From Synoicihabitans lomoniglobus (GTDB lineage Bacteria; Verrucomicrobiota; Verrucomicrobiia; Opitutales; Opitutaceae), in NCBI RefSeq assembly GCF_029023725.1, contig NZ_CP119075.1:4025501-4089500 (forward strand): 64,000 nt of DNA, in the 5' to 3' direction. The notes under the pieces are model-generated. The model saw nothing but the letters and a program-made list of their open reading frames with translations, searched no databases and was not told the origin of the DNA. Below are positions 17,935 to 26,828 of this stretch, one piece after another. A program made the position numbers and the translations under genes. Numbering within the stretch: the stretch's first letter is position 1; the number at the start of each line of letters is the position of its first letter.

Positions 17935-18328
17935 TCATGCAGGTGCAGGTCGCCGTCGCGACCAGCTTGCCGCCGGCACTGTGTATCTCGCAGTCGAGAA
18001 AGCCGATGCGCAACCCGCGCTGCACCACCCGCGCCGTGGCGACGATCCGACCCAGCCGCACCGGGCGCATGAAATTCACCTTCAACTCAATGGTGGAAAA
18101 ATCCTCCTCCGGCCGCAGTTGCCGACCGTAGGCCGTGCCCATTGCCGCATCCGCCAACGCCGCGATCACGCCGCCATGCACGCGCCCCATGGGGTTGGCG
18201 TGCTTGGCTTCCGCCTCCAGCGCGACCTCCGTCACGCCGGCGCGTTCAGGCGCGACTTGAAAGCCGATCAGGCGAGAGATCGGAGCATCCGCAAAGCGGT
18301 CGTCAGCGTTGGGTAGGGATTCAGCCAT
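17918..18328 (-). CDS. PaaI-type hotdog thioesterase
   Basis: 136 residues. NPMGRVHGGVIAALADAAMG is the PaaI/YdiI-type active-site region (HGG motif), with STIELKVNFMRPV and GRIVATARVVQRG following. It should hydrolyse an acyl- or aryl-CoA thioester. The 3' end overlaps the convergent pseudouridine synthase gene by 17 bases, leaving no room for a terminator between them. Confidence 0.87.
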   Translation of the reverse strand: MAESLPNADDRFADAPISRLIGFQVAPERAGVTEVALEAEAKHANPMGRVHGGVIAALADAAMGTAYGRQLRPEEDFSTIELKVNFMRPVRLGRIVATARVVQRGLRIGFLDCEIHSAGGKLVATATCTCMTIAEV

Positions 18329-18438
18329 AGCGGCACCCGAACACGTTCCCGCGTTTTCGCAAACCTCCCCGTTACTCTCGCAGGAACATCGTGGAATCGC
18401 CCTCGTATCCGTCCGTTGGACTCACTACGATCGAACCC

Positions 18439-19092
18439 ATGCCCCTAGATCCCCACGCGCAGTTTGAGCAACATGTGCTCGAAAACCTCGAATTCAGTCC
18501 CACCGGCGAAGTGCCCCACACGCCCGCCCATCAGGAGGCGCTCGCGCACTTGATCGCCGCGCACCAAGTCTACCCGTCCGCCGATCACGCGCATGGCCAT
18601 GTGAGCGTGCGCACCTTGGCTGCCCTACCCGCTTTTTACGCGCACAACCTGGAGGCCGTGATCAAAGGCGAGGTCGCGGAAGCCGACCTCGAGTCGGACG
18701 AAAGCATCTTCGATCGCTACGTCGCGTCGTTGCCCGCATCGCTCCGCGAAGCTGCGGAAGTCAGCCGCTCCCTGGCGGTCGGACGGCGTCTGCTCCACCG
18801 CGCCAAACACGACGGCGAGATCGTCCACGATCCCGTGCACAGCCTGTTTCTCATTCCGGGTTGCGGTCCGCATCCCGGGTTGCCGGGCAACTACCTCCAC
18901 GGCTCAATTTTCCAAGACCACATCGACGACCTCGCCGGAGCCTGGGCGCTGCATGTCCATGACCGCGACGACGGCGCCGCGACCTGCGAAGTGCCGACCC
19001 GTGAAGCCGCGTTGGAGAAACTGGAGGAGCTGCTCGCCAGCGCCCCGTTTCTCCTCAGCGAACTTGAAGCATTGGACTTCCAGATGAATTGA
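18439..19092 (+). CDS. Hypothetical protein, unknown family
   Basis: 217 residues from ATG 18439; a GTG at 18391 would add 16. No signal peptide or membrane segment. It is histidine- and acid-rich: HQVYPSADHAHGHVSVRTLA, then HDGEIVHDPVHSLFLIPGCG, SIFQDHIDDLAGAWALHVHD, and a C-terminal helix. The repeated His and Asp residues could bind a metal, but I cannot place the family. Codon use fits the neighbourhood. Confidence 0.6.
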   Translation: MPLDPHAQFEQHVLENLEFSPTGEVPHTPAHQEALAHLIAAHQVYPSADHAHGHVSVRTLAALPAFYAHNLEAVIKGEVAEADLESDESIFDRYVASLPASLREAAEVSRSLAVGRRLLHRAKHDGEIVHDPVHSLFLIPGCGPHPGLPGNYLHGSIFQDHIDDLAGAWALHVHDRDDGAATCEVPTREAALEKLEELLASAPFLLSELEALDFQMN

Positions 19093-19114
19093 ATCCGCCC
19101 GGAGGGAGCGGCCG

Positions 19115-19384
19115 CTAAAACTGCAAACGCTCCTCCGGCTGGTCATCCGGCGCGCCTTCATACGCGTGCACCGAACGCTCGGAATCCGCCCACAGCGGCA
19201 GGTTGTCCCGCCGCCCCAGGCTGCACTCCTTGATCGATTGTTGCACCTCGGGGTCCATCGCTTCGTTCATCAACCGGTCGAGGGCGGCATACGCCACGTC
19301 CTCCGGTGTTACTTTAATGGCACGGGCCAAACGATTGACCACATGACGTTCACCTGGCTCCAGATGGATTTTTAATCCGGACAT
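19115..19384 (-). CDS. Small protein, possible ribbon-helix-helix regulator
   Basis: 89 residues. A strong Shine-Dalgarno, AGGAGG, lies five bases before the ATG at 19384. The start SGLKIHLEPGERHVVNRLAR, then IKVTPEDVAYAALDRLM, has the strand-helix-helix outline of ribbon-helix-helix or antitoxin-like proteins, and the C-terminus is acidic. No toxin partner lies beside it, so the assignment is tentative. Confidence 0.55.
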   Translation of the reverse strand: MSGLKIHLEPGERHVVNRLARAIKVTPEDVAYAALDRLMNEAMDPEVQQSIKECSLGRRDNLPLWADSERSVHAYEGAPDDQPEERLQF

Positions 19385-19522
19385 AATAGCCTCCTAGTTT
19401 GGGATTGAGTGCAGCATACGCCTGCACCGGTAAAAGTCGATGCGGATCACGGGAAAGGACGCCGAATTCGACCGCCCGCAAATAGAGTTTCAAAATTCGC
19501 CGACAGCCCTCATCGCCAAGTC

Positions 19523-20977
19523 ATGCCGTTTACTGCCTTGGGCTTGTCGACCCACTTGATCCGCGCGCTCTCCCAGCGCTCCTACGTCGCGCCCACCCCC
19601 GTGCAAACCGAGGCCATTCCCGCCATTCTACGCGGCGCCGACGTATGGGCGCAGGCGCAAACCGGCTCCGGCAAAACCGCCGCCTTTGCCCTGCCCTTGC
19701 TGCAACACGGCGCGGAAATCTCCCGTTCTTCCCGCCGCAACACGCCCGTGCTCGTGCTCGTGCCCACCCGCGAACTGGCCGCACAGGTCGCCCAGGCGTT
19801 CAGCGACTACGGACAATATCTCACCCGTCCTCCCAAGGTCATCACCGCCGCCGGGGGCGTATCGATCAATCCACAGATGATGGCGCTGGGCGGCGGGGCC
19901 GATGTCGTCGTCGCCACCCCCGGCCGCCTGCTCGATCTCGTTGACCACAACGCGGTGCATCTCGACGCCGTCGAAACGCTCGTTCTCGATGAGGCCGACC
20001 AACTGTTCGCTCTCGGCTTTGCCGACGAGCTCGGTCGCATTCTCGCGCTGCTGCCGGCCAAACGCCAGAACCTGCTGTTCTCCGCCACTTTCCCCGACGA
20101 GGTGACAGACCTCGCCACCGCGCTGCTGACCGACCCCGTCCGCATCACCATCGCATCCACTCCGGTCACGACCCCCGCGATCACGGAACGTGCCATTGAG
20201 GTCGACGCACCACGCCGCACCCAACTCCTCCGCCAACTGCTCGAAACGCACGATGGCTGGACCCGCGTGTTGGTTTTTGTCGCCACCAAATACTCCACCG
20301 GTCACGTCGCCGAAAAGCTCCGCCGCCTCGGCATCGAAGCCGGCTCGCTCCACGGCGAGTTGAGCCAAGGCGCCCGCACTCAAACGCTGGCCGACTTCGC
20401 CGCCGGGAAAATCCCCGTGCTCATCGCCACCGACCTCGCCGCCCGCGGCATCGACTTCACGCAACTCTCCGTCGTCATCAATTACGACCTGCCTCGCTCC
20501 GCGATCATCTACACCCATCGCATCGGCCGCACCGGCCGCGCGGGCGCAACGGGTGAAGCCATCAGCTTCGTCAGCGCCGCGACGTTTGAGTTGTTTCAAC
20601 TCATCGAAAAACGCCTCAAACGCTTGATTCCCCGCGAACAAATCCCGGGTTTCGAACCCGCCGAAGTCGCGCCTCCGGAAGCACCGCGCACCGGCGGCGT
20701 CAAAGGCAAACGCAAGAGCAAGAAGGACAAGCTGCGCGAAGCCGCTGGCCTGCCTCCGGGCACGCCGCTCAACTCGCCGGGTGCAGCCGCGGCCACGCCC
20801 GCGTCATCGTCCGCGCCCCGGCCCAAACCCGCTTCCACCCCGCGGCCGACGAAGCCGAAATCGCGCCCCTCCAGACCACCGCGCGAAGACTCCGGCGGAC
20901 GCGAGTCCACCCAGCTCGAATCCTCCGAAAACGCCTTCCGCTGGCACCGCGCCCCGCCCGGGCGCCGCCGACTTTGA
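19523..20977 (+). CDS. DEAD-box RNA helicase (RhlE-like)
   Basis: 484 residues from ATG 19523. Motifs in order: Q-motif region YVAPTPVQTEAIP, AQTGSGKT (45-52), PTRELAAQVA, TPGRLLDLV, VLDEADQLF (about 153-161), SATFPDEV, and HRIGRTGRAG (about 331). A basic, Pro/Ala-rich tail (KRKSKKDKLREAAG onward, about 90 residues) likely adds RNA affinity. It unwinds structured RNA, for example in ribosome assembly or mRNA decay. Upstream in-frame codons to 19409 look non-coding. The next gene starts on its stop codon. Confidence 0.93.
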   Translation: MPFTALGLSTHLIRALSQRSYVAPTPVQTEAIPAILRGADVWAQAQTGSGKTAAFALPLLQHGAEISRSSRRNTPVLVLVPTRELAAQVAQAFSDYGQYLTRPPKVITAAGGVSINPQMMALGGGADVVVATPGRLLDLVDHNAVHLDAVETLVLDEADQLFALGFADELGRILALLPAKRQNLLFSATFPDEVTDLATALLTDPVRITIASTPVTTPAITERAIEVDAPRRTQLLRQLLETHDGWTRVLVFVATKYSTGHVAEKLRRLGIEAGSLHGELSQGARTQTLADFAAGKIPVLIATDLAARGIDFTQLSVVINYDLPRSAIIYTHRIGRTGRAGATGEAISFVSAATFELFQLIEKRLKRLIPREQIPGFEPAEVAPPEAPRTGGVKGKRKSKKDKLREAAGLPPGTPLNSPGAAAATPASSSAPRPKPASTPRPTKPKSRPSRPPREDSGGRESTQLESSENAFRWHRAPPGRRRL

Positions 20978-21516
20978 TGTCTGCAGTTCCGTCGCCGTCC
21001 GATTCCTGCCCGCATTGCGCTCTGCTCACCGACGGCAGCGTCCACCCCGCCACCGGCTTGGGGTTCGGCGGGTATCTGTGCGGTCGCAGCGCCGACTTGA
21101 GTATCGCGTCCGATTCGACGGCAGTGTGTCTGCGACGATTTAAAGCCACCACCGCCGCCCGTCTGGAATTGCAAACGCTGATCTGGGCTTTGCGCGAGAT
21201 CCCTATCTGCGCTGGCGAGCTGGTCGTCTACACCGACTCGCAAACCATCGTCGGGCTCCCGTCCCGGCGCGGTCGTTTGGAACGCGCGGAGTATCGTTCC
21301 CGTCGCGGCACGTTGCTGAAACAACATGACTTGTATCGAGAATTCTATGACCTGTGCGATACCCGCCCCTTCACGATTAAGAAGATTCCGGGACATCAAC
21401 CCACGACGGCAAAAACCGGTCTCGCCTCAGCCTTCTCACTCGTGGATCGAGCGACACGACGAGCGCTGCGCCAAGCCATCCCCACCGACACCGACACCAA
21501 AAATAATGGTGCCTAG
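20977..21516 (+). CDS. RNase H-like fold protein
   Basis: 179 residues. The four acidic residues of the RNase HI fold are in the right order: Asp19 (LTDGSVHP), Glu64 (ARLELQTLIWAL), Asp87 (VVYTDSQTIV) and Asp157 (SLVDRATR). The sequence between them (RRGTLLKQHDLYREF) is diverged from RNase HI, so this may be an RNase H1 variant or a related nuclease. Its ATG shares one base with the stop of the DEAD-box helicase gene, so the two are probably coupled. It ends in CTAG, sharing that site with the opposite small ORF. Confidence 0.72.
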   Translation: MSAVPSPSDSCPHCALLTDGSVHPATGLGFGGYLCGRSADLSIASDSTAVCLRRFKATTAARLELQTLIWALREIPICAGELVVYTDSQTIVGLPSRRGRLERAEYRSRRGTLLKQHDLYREFYDLCDTRPFTIKKIPGHQPTTAKTGLASAFSLVDRATRRALRQAIPTDTDTKNNGA

Positions 21517-21740
21517 AATGGTCCTTCGTCGAAAGCGCAGTTGATGCCGCGCTTAACTTGATGGCGCTGCAGACGCGTGACGGGGGCTGCTGCGCTCGCC
21601 GGGGTCGCGGGCCGAGCCGACATTCGGCTGCCCAAGGCCAGTCCGACCACCGCGGTGCCGGCCTGTTTGAACCATCCGCGCCGACCGACAGGTTGAATCA
21701 AAGGCTGTTCGTCAACGGTGGGTGCAGGTCGTTCCGGCAT
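21513..21740 (-). CDS. Small protein with Tat-like signal, uncertain
   Basis: 75 codons. GRRGWFKQAGTAVVGLALG has a twin arginine followed by a hydrophobic core, resembling a Tat signal, but only about 35 residues follow and they match no family. It may be a real small exported protein, the remnant of a larger Tat substrate, or a chance frame. It converges with the RNase H-like gene and overlaps it by four bases at CTAG. Confidence 0.35.
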   Translation of the reverse strand: MPERPAPTVDEQPLIQPVGRRGWFKQAGTAVVGLALGSRMSARPATPASAAAPVTRLQRHQVKRGINCAFDEGPF

Positions 21741-21850
21741 AACCCGAGTCGGGCATTCGCGCCGCGGCGGAGCAAGTCACAAAGAATTTTCAGAATCTTT
21801 CATTGCCGTGAGGATTGCCAACTCCCCCTCGCGGAAATGAGCGTGGACCC

Positions 21851-23707
21851 ATGGGTGCTTACGATTTCAATTTCGATGTGCCGGCGGGCGAACGGTATCA
21901 GCCTTCCCCGGAACGCGTCGCCGCGTGGCAACGTCTTCTGCCGACGAAAAATTTCGGCTTCGCGCCCCCCATCACCGACCGCGCCGCGTGGGACCCGTGG
22001 CAATCAGACCCCTTCGGCCAACGCGTGCTGAGCGAAGCCCGCGAACTCGTCGCGGGCGGCTTTCCCGCCTACACCGACGCGACCTACCTCGATTGCCTCG
22101 AAACCGAGAGCGTCACTAAAATCAACGAAGTGCTGCCCATCGTGCGCACCCGCCAAGCCACCTTGTTGTTGGCCGAAGCCATTTTCGACCAAGGCGAGTT
22201 CCTCGGCGAAATCGGGGCGGACTTTGATCGGGTCGCCCAAGTCAGTTCCTGGGTGCACCCCAACAACGATCTCGAGCGTCGCAATCTCCGCCAGGAAACT
22301 CGCGAGATCGACTTGGTCACGGCCCACCACGCCGCCCACTATGCGGCCATGCTTCACGTGCTCGGCGCGCGGTTGCCCGAGGCTTTGCAACAGCGAATGC
22401 GGGCCGAACTGCACCTCCGCGCTTTCGAGCCGTTGCGTCGTCGGTTGGAAACCGGTCACGACGTCTACTGGTGGGTCGACGTCACCCACAACTGGAACTC
22501 CGTCTGCCTCGCCTGTCTCGTGCAAGCCGCGGCCGCCTGCCTGCCGGCGAACGAGCGCGCGTGGTGGTTCGCCACCGGAGAAATGTTGGTCAAATACTTC
22601 CGCGAGAGCTTCAACAACGACGGCTTCTGCACCGAGGGGGTCGGCTATTGGGGCTATGGCGTGAGCAACTACATCTTCATTTCCGAGATGTTTCGGTTGG
22701 GCACCGGTGGGCTGGTTGACCTGTTCGACGAACCCAAGATGTCGCGGGTCGCGCTGTTCCCCGATCGCTCCGAGATCGAACCCGGACTCTTTCCTACTTT
22801 CGCCGACTGCCGTCTCGGCACCAAGCCGCTCCTGTGGGCCCGGCACTGGTTGGACAACCGCCGCGGTGCCGCGTTGGAGACCTCAGCCGAGTTGCCCGGC
22901 ACGCCCGACGCCTTCGCCACCATGCGCTTGGGCTCATTCTCTGAACCGACGCTCTGGATGTTTCACACCCACAACCCCAACGCGCCCCGCGGCACCCGCC
23001 GGCCCCTGGGGCTGCGCCATTGGTTCGAAGATTCGTCGCTACTCATTGCCCGCCCCGGCGCCACCACCGGCCGTCGCTTCTCCGGCACGTTTCTCGGGGG
23101 TAACAACGGCGTGAACCACAACCACAACGACCTGGGCACCTTCACGGTCTGCCTCGACGGGCGCGCCCTCATTGTGGATCCGGGCATGGAAACCTACAGC
23201 ATGCGCACCTTCAGTGAGCACCGCTACGACAGCCAGTTGCTCAACTCCTACGGTCACCCCGTGCCCCGCGTGGCCGGTCGGTTGCAGGAGGCCGGAGCCG
23301 AGTGGCAAACCCGCGTGCTCGAAACCGAATTCACCGACGACGTTGACCGCGTGGTGTTCGATTTAAAACGCGCCTACGACGTTCCCACGCTCCGCCGTCT
23401 CGAACGCGAATTCATCTACGACCGCACCGGCGATGGCAGTATCTCGATTGTTGATACGGTCGAATTTTCCGAACCCGCGGACTTCGAATCCGTCCTGATC
23501 ACTTTCGGCGAAGTCGATATCCAGGGAAACCGGATCGTCCTGCGTGATAGTGGCTCCGCCATCACCGCCGACGTGGAAATTACCGGTGCCAACCTCGCCA
23601 TCGATACTGACACCATTAATCAACCGCCCCATCCTCAAAGACTGGCCCTCCGGTGCGACCGACCCGTCACGCACGCCGTCGTCCGCACGCACCTGCGGCC
23701 CCTCTAA
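21851..23707 (+). CDS. Heparinase II/III-like polysaccharide lyase
   Basis: 618 residues from ATG 21851. The N-terminal half is an alpha/alpha toroid (WWVDVTHNWNSVCLACLVQAA, then a Trp/Tyr-rich GYWGYGVSNYIFISEMF). The C-terminal half has the Hepar_II_III core: NGVNHNHNDLGTFTV at about 418-432, LIVDPGMETYSMRTF and RYDSQLLNSYGHPVP, with His and Tyr candidates for catalysis. Such enzymes eliminate uronic-acid-containing polysaccharides or oligosaccharides. There is no signal peptide, suggesting action on imported oligosaccharides. No other polysaccharide-use gene is adjacent. Confidence 0.85.
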   Translation: MGAYDFNFDVPAGERYQPSPERVAAWQRLLPTKNFGFAPPITDRAAWDPWQSDPFGQRVLSEARELVAGGFPAYTDATYLDCLETESVTKINEVLPIVRTRQATLLLAEAIFDQGEFLGEIGADFDRVAQVSSWVHPNNDLERRNLRQETREIDLVTAHHAAHYAAMLHVLGARLPEALQQRMRAELHLRAFEPLRRRLETGHDVYWWVDVTHNWNSVCLACLVQAAAACLPANERAWWFATGEMLVKYFRESFNNDGFCTEGVGYWGYGVSNYIFISEMFRLGTGGLVDLFDEPKMSRVALFPDRSEIEPGLFPTFADCRLGTKPLLWARHWLDNRRGAALETSAELPGTPDAFATMRLGSFSEPTLWMFHTHNPNAPRGTRRPLGLRHWFEDSSLLIARPGATTGRRFSGTFLGGNNGVNHNHNDLGTFTVCLDGRALIVDPGMETYSMRTFSEHRYDSQLLNSYGHPVPRVAGRLQEAGAEWQTRVLETEFTDDVDRVVFDLKRAYDVPTLRRLEREFIYDRTGDGSISIVDTVEFSEPADFESVLITFGEVDIQGNRIVLRDSGSAITADVEITGANLAIDTDTINQPPHPQRLALRCDRPVTHAVVRTHLRPL

Positions 23708-23715
23708 CCAGCAAC

Positions 23716-23742
23716 GGTAGGGCGCACTCGCCGAGCGCGCCG
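23716..23742 (+). repeat. 27-base intergenic repeat, family B, copy 2
   Basis: GGTAGGGC, variable GCA, then CTCGCCGAGCGCGCCG; two differences from the copy at 13649-13675. It again sits in a short gap between two convergent genes (lyase and DNA ligase), starting 8 bases after the lyase stop. Confidence 0.8.
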
Positions 23743-23787
23743 CCACGCTGACGGATCCCAAAAGATATCGGCCAGCACGAAACCCAA

Positions 23788-25614
23788 TCACCGCGCCGCC
23801 GCCCGCAGAGATCCCGCGCCCACCCCGTTCGCGGCCATCGCCCGGATCAGCGCGCGCCATTCCGGACGCCGCAGCGCGATGCCCAATGCCTCGGCCCCGG
23901 CGGCCCCAAGTTCGTTTTCCAGCCCCTCGTTGGTCGCGACATCCGCCAACTGATCAAGACTTGCTAGTCGCTCCGCCAAGCGTTGCGCCGCCGCGGGACC
24001 GACCCCGGGCAAACCCAGGCCCACCAACACGCGCTCCAGCGGTGCCGCGCGACTGGCTTCGATTGCACGCCAAAGTTTGGCCGCCGTCGCTGCACCAATT
24101 CCCGACACCGATTCAAGCGATTCCACCGTCAGCGCATACAAATCGGCCGGACTCCGCACCAAGCCCGCGTCGACCAGTTTTGCCACCGTCCCGGGACCGA
24201 GTCCGCGAATGTTCAAAGCGTTGCGGGAAGCGAAGTGTTCGATCCGTTGCACGACCTGCGCCTCACAGTCGAAATTCTCGCAGCGCAACTCATCGACACC
24301 CTGCACCGGCTGGTCACAGCTCGGGCAGCGTGATGGCAAACGCAGCGGCCGGGAATCCGGCCCCCGGCGATCACGCTCCACTCCGCCGATCGTGGGAATG
24401 ATTTCACCCGCCTTCTCGACCCAGACCACATCGCCAATCCGCAAATCGCGCCGCCGGACCTCCGCCACGTTATGCAACGACGCTCGCGCGATGACAGTGC
24501 CACTCAACGATACCGGCCGAAACTCGGCCACCGGCGTCAGCGCCCCCGTCCGGCCGACCTGCCAAACCACCGCGGTCAGGGTCGTCTCCGCCCGGGGCGG
24601 CGCAAACTTCCGCGCCAATGCCCACCGGGGCGCGGTCGCCGCCAGACCCAACTTCCGTTGCAATGCCACGTCGTCGACTTTGATCACCACGCCATCCGTC
24701 GGATAACCCTCCGCGAGTGTCCTCACCGCGTGCACCACGCTTTCCATTTCAACCGACGAACGCGTTTCAGCAAAACGAGCGTCACGCACCGACGGCAACC
24801 CACGCGCCTCCAGCCACTGTTGAAACGCCATGACCGATGTCGGCTCGGATTCGGCGGGAGAAACCTCTCCCCAACCGTGAAAAACAATCGAAAGCGTGCG
24901 ACTCGCGACCGCAGCCAGATCCTCCAGTTTGATCGCACCTGCGGCAACGCTCCGCGGATGACGAAACACGGCCTCTCCGTTCGCCACGCGCTCGCGATTC
25001 AACGCGGCGAACGCGGCATCCGTCAGATACACCTCGCCGCGCAGTTCAATGGTCTCGATCGGGACCTCATCGACGTCCCAACCAAACTCGTATCGCAAAC
25101 CGCGTATCGCATTCACCTGCGCGGTCACGTCCTCGCCACTCTCTCCGTCACCCCGCGTGGCTGCGCGCATTAAATTTCCCCGGTGCAAAGTCACACTCAC
25201 GGCGACGCCATCAAACTTGGGCTCGACGGCGAAGCGCACCGATTCGCCGCCCGCAGCCTCTTGGACCCGATCCATGAATTCGCCGACTTCGTCCGCCGAG
25301 TAAGCCTTGTCCAAACTCAGCATCGGGTGCTCATGCATCACCCGGTCAGTCGAGTTCCCACTCGAGTCATCCCCGATTGGGGACTCGTCAACAAGCAGGC
25401 CCGCTGCACGTTCCAAACGACGTAATTCTATCTTCAGCAGATCGTATTCATAATCCGTGATCTCCGGCGCAGCTTGGCGAAAGTAGAGGTCATCATGATG
25501 AGCGATCTCCGCCCGCAATGCATCAATCCGTTCCGAATCATCAACCGCTCCCGCCCCCAAAACCCACCCCAGCATCAAAATCAACCCAAGCCCAGCTCGT
25601 TTCGCGGCATACAT
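23788..25614 (-). CDS. NAD-dependent DNA ligase without BRCT domain, signal-like N-terminus (LigB-like)
   Basis: 608 residues. Residues 1-24 (KRAGLGLILMLGWVLGAGA) look like a signal peptide; the Ia-type helix pair follows (ALRAEIAHHDDLYF, EITDYEYDLL). The adenylation motif is EPKFDG with Lys133; a four-Cys zinc finger (CPSCDQPVQGVDELRCENFDC spans it) and helix-hairpin-helix repeats (GIGAATAAKLW, GLPGVGPAAAQRLAERL) complete the core. The protein stops before any BRCT domain, unlike LigA of about 670 residues. E. coli LigB likewise lacks BRCT and has a signal-like N-terminus. Probably an accessory ligase; its location is open. Confidence 0.87.
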   Translation of the reverse strand: MYAAKRAGLGLILMLGWVLGAGAVDDSERIDALRAEIAHHDDLYFRQAAPEITDYEYDLLKIELRRLERAAGLLVDESPIGDDSSGNSTDRVMHEHPMLSLDKAYSADEVGEFMDRVQEAAGGESVRFAVEPKFDGVAVSVTLHRGNLMRAATRGDGESGEDVTAQVNAIRGLRYEFGWDVDEVPIETIELRGEVYLTDAAFAALNRERVANGEAVFRHPRSVAAGAIKLEDLAAVASRTLSIVFHGWGEVSPAESEPTSVMAFQQWLEARGLPSVRDARFAETRSSVEMESVVHAVRTLAEGYPTDGVVIKVDDVALQRKLGLAATAPRWALARKFAPPRAETTLTAVVWQVGRTGALTPVAEFRPVSLSGTVIARASLHNVAEVRRRDLRIGDVVWVEKAGEIIPTIGGVERDRRGPDSRPLRLPSRCPSCDQPVQGVDELRCENFDCEAQVVQRIEHFASRNALNIRGLGPGTVAKLVDAGLVRSPADLYALTVESLESVSGIGAATAAKLWRAIEASRAAPLERVLVGLGLPGVGPAAAQRLAERLASLDQLADVATNEGLENELGAAGAEALGIALRRPEWRALIRAMAANGVGAGSLRAAAR

Positions 25615-25666
25615 ACCCCTTAAAACGGAAACCCACCCGCCAATCTTTCAAAAATCTCACGTGAAT

Positions 25667-25694
25667 GGGGTCATGTCGTTACTTGTTAACACTT
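25667..25694 (+). repeat. Left 28-base inverted repeat of the RAYT unit
   Basis: Begins GGGGTCATGTCGTTACTTG and ends TTAACACTT. Its exact reverse complement is at 26645-26672. The stop codon and last two codons of the transposase gene lie within it. Confidence 0.92.
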
Positions 25695-26611
25695 CGCCCT
25701 CTGCGATGCAGATACACGCGCAACGACCCCGCACTCCCGACACGCAGCCGCTTCGCCAGCCATACAACTGGCGTCCCCAGTTCTCGACGCATTTTAAGCG
25801 CTGCATCGATTTTCCAACGCTCGTAGCCGGCGGTGAGATCCCTCGTCTCCCCATTCTCCCGACACAATTCCCGCAAGCGCCGATCCCAGCGAATCTCTTC
25901 CGCCTTTCGGCCCATAGTGTATTCCGAATTCGCCGAATCTTTGAGATTTGAAACCTGGAGCTGCGCCATCTCCGCTAGCCACGCATCATCTCCGATCGCC
26001 CAACCCTTTGACCAACTCGCGTCGACTTCAGCATCGTGATTCTCGCCTCCCGCCTCGCCCGCACGCGCTCGCAACGCGCTGATCAAGGCAGCCCAACCCT
26101 CCGGCGTATCCTCCAACCCCTTGCTTTGTAGCCAGGGTAGCGGATTTAGCCCTTTGAACCGCGGTCCTTTCCGCAACCGATTGAGGCTGCTCCAGCGAAA
26201 GGAGTGCATTTGGTCTGGATCAACGATTCGGGCGCGAACCGGATTGAGATGAATGTAGTCGCTCAACTCTCCCCACACCCATTCGTTTTGTAGCAAAATC
26301 GCCTTATAGCGGCCCTGGAACAGGTGCCCCGTCTCGTGGCGAAAGCGATTAAATCGACTCGCAAAGGTCACTTGGAGCCACTGCATCCCTCGAGACAAGT
26401 TGGGGTCGGGCGTGCGCAAAGCCAAATGAAAGTGGTTTCGCATCAACACGTAAGAACCCAACTCCCAACCAAAGCGGGTGGTGGCTTCCTCCAGCACCTG
26501 GATGAACGACTCCGCCGCCCCCGCCGAGTCGAACAGATCTCGCCGGTAGTTTCCCCGATTGATCACATGGTAGATCGCTCCCGGGTATTCAATGCGTGGC
26601 ATTCGCGCCAT
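25679..26611 (-). CDS. REP-associated tyrosine transposase (RAYT, Y1/HUH family)
   Basis: 310 residues. N-terminal RIEYPGAIYHVINRGNYRRDLF is the usual RAYT start; the HUH metal motif is RNHFHLAL (His60, His62), and GHLFQGRYKAILLQ holds the expected catalytic Tyr region, with WGELSDYIHLNPVRA after it. The C-terminal third (about 230-310) is a basic helix-rich extension. RAYTs are thought to move or maintain REP palindromes using single-strand DNA chemistry. The gene is intact and framed by perfect 28-base inverted repeats, with more partial copies on the right side. Confidence 0.93.
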   Translation of the reverse strand: MARMPRIEYPGAIYHVINRGNYRRDLFDSAGAAESFIQVLEEATTRFGWELGSYVLMRNHFHLALRTPDPNLSRGMQWLQVTFASRFNRFRHETGHLFQGRYKAILLQNEWVWGELSDYIHLNPVRARIVDPDQMHSFRWSSLNRLRKGPRFKGLNPLPWLQSKGLEDTPEGWAALISALRARAGEAGGENHDAEVDASWSKGWAIGDDAWLAEMAQLQVSNLKDSANSEYTMGRKAEEIRWDRRLRELCRENGETRDLTAGYERWKIDAALKMRRELGTPVVWLAKRLRVGSAGSLRVYLHRRGRSVNK

Positions 26612-26644
26612 ACCTTACACCTTAGCAATCCACCCACCCGACTC

Positions 26645-26672
26645 AAGTGTTAACAAGTAACGACATGACCCC
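26645..26672 (-). repeat. Right 28-base inverted repeat of the RAYT unit
   Basis: Exact reverse complement of 25667-25694, 33 bases upstream of the transposase start. Immediately to the right, CCCGTCGGATTGCC occurs twice in tandem (26670-26683 and 26686-26699). Confidence 0.92.
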
Positions 26673-26744
26673 GTCGGATTGCCTCCCGTCGGATTGCCGT
26701 TCGCCTGGTGGGCAAAGCGGGATGATCCATCCGGGGCGGCTAAA

Positions 26745-26785
26745 ACACACAAAACACGACATGACATGACCCCGTCGGATTGGCC
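26745..26785 (-). repeat. REP-like repeat copy (family A)
   Basis: Reads ACACACAAAACACGACATG, then an extra duplicated ATGAC step, then ACCCCGTCGGATTGGCC. It shares CGACATGACCCCGTCGGATT with the right end of the RAYT unit. It lies in the 269-base gap between the RAYT and the OLD nuclease gene, which holds no gene. Confidence 0.85.
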
Positions 26786-26828
26786 TCGCCATAGCTGATT
26801 ATTCAGACTGATCTCTCATTCGTGTTCA

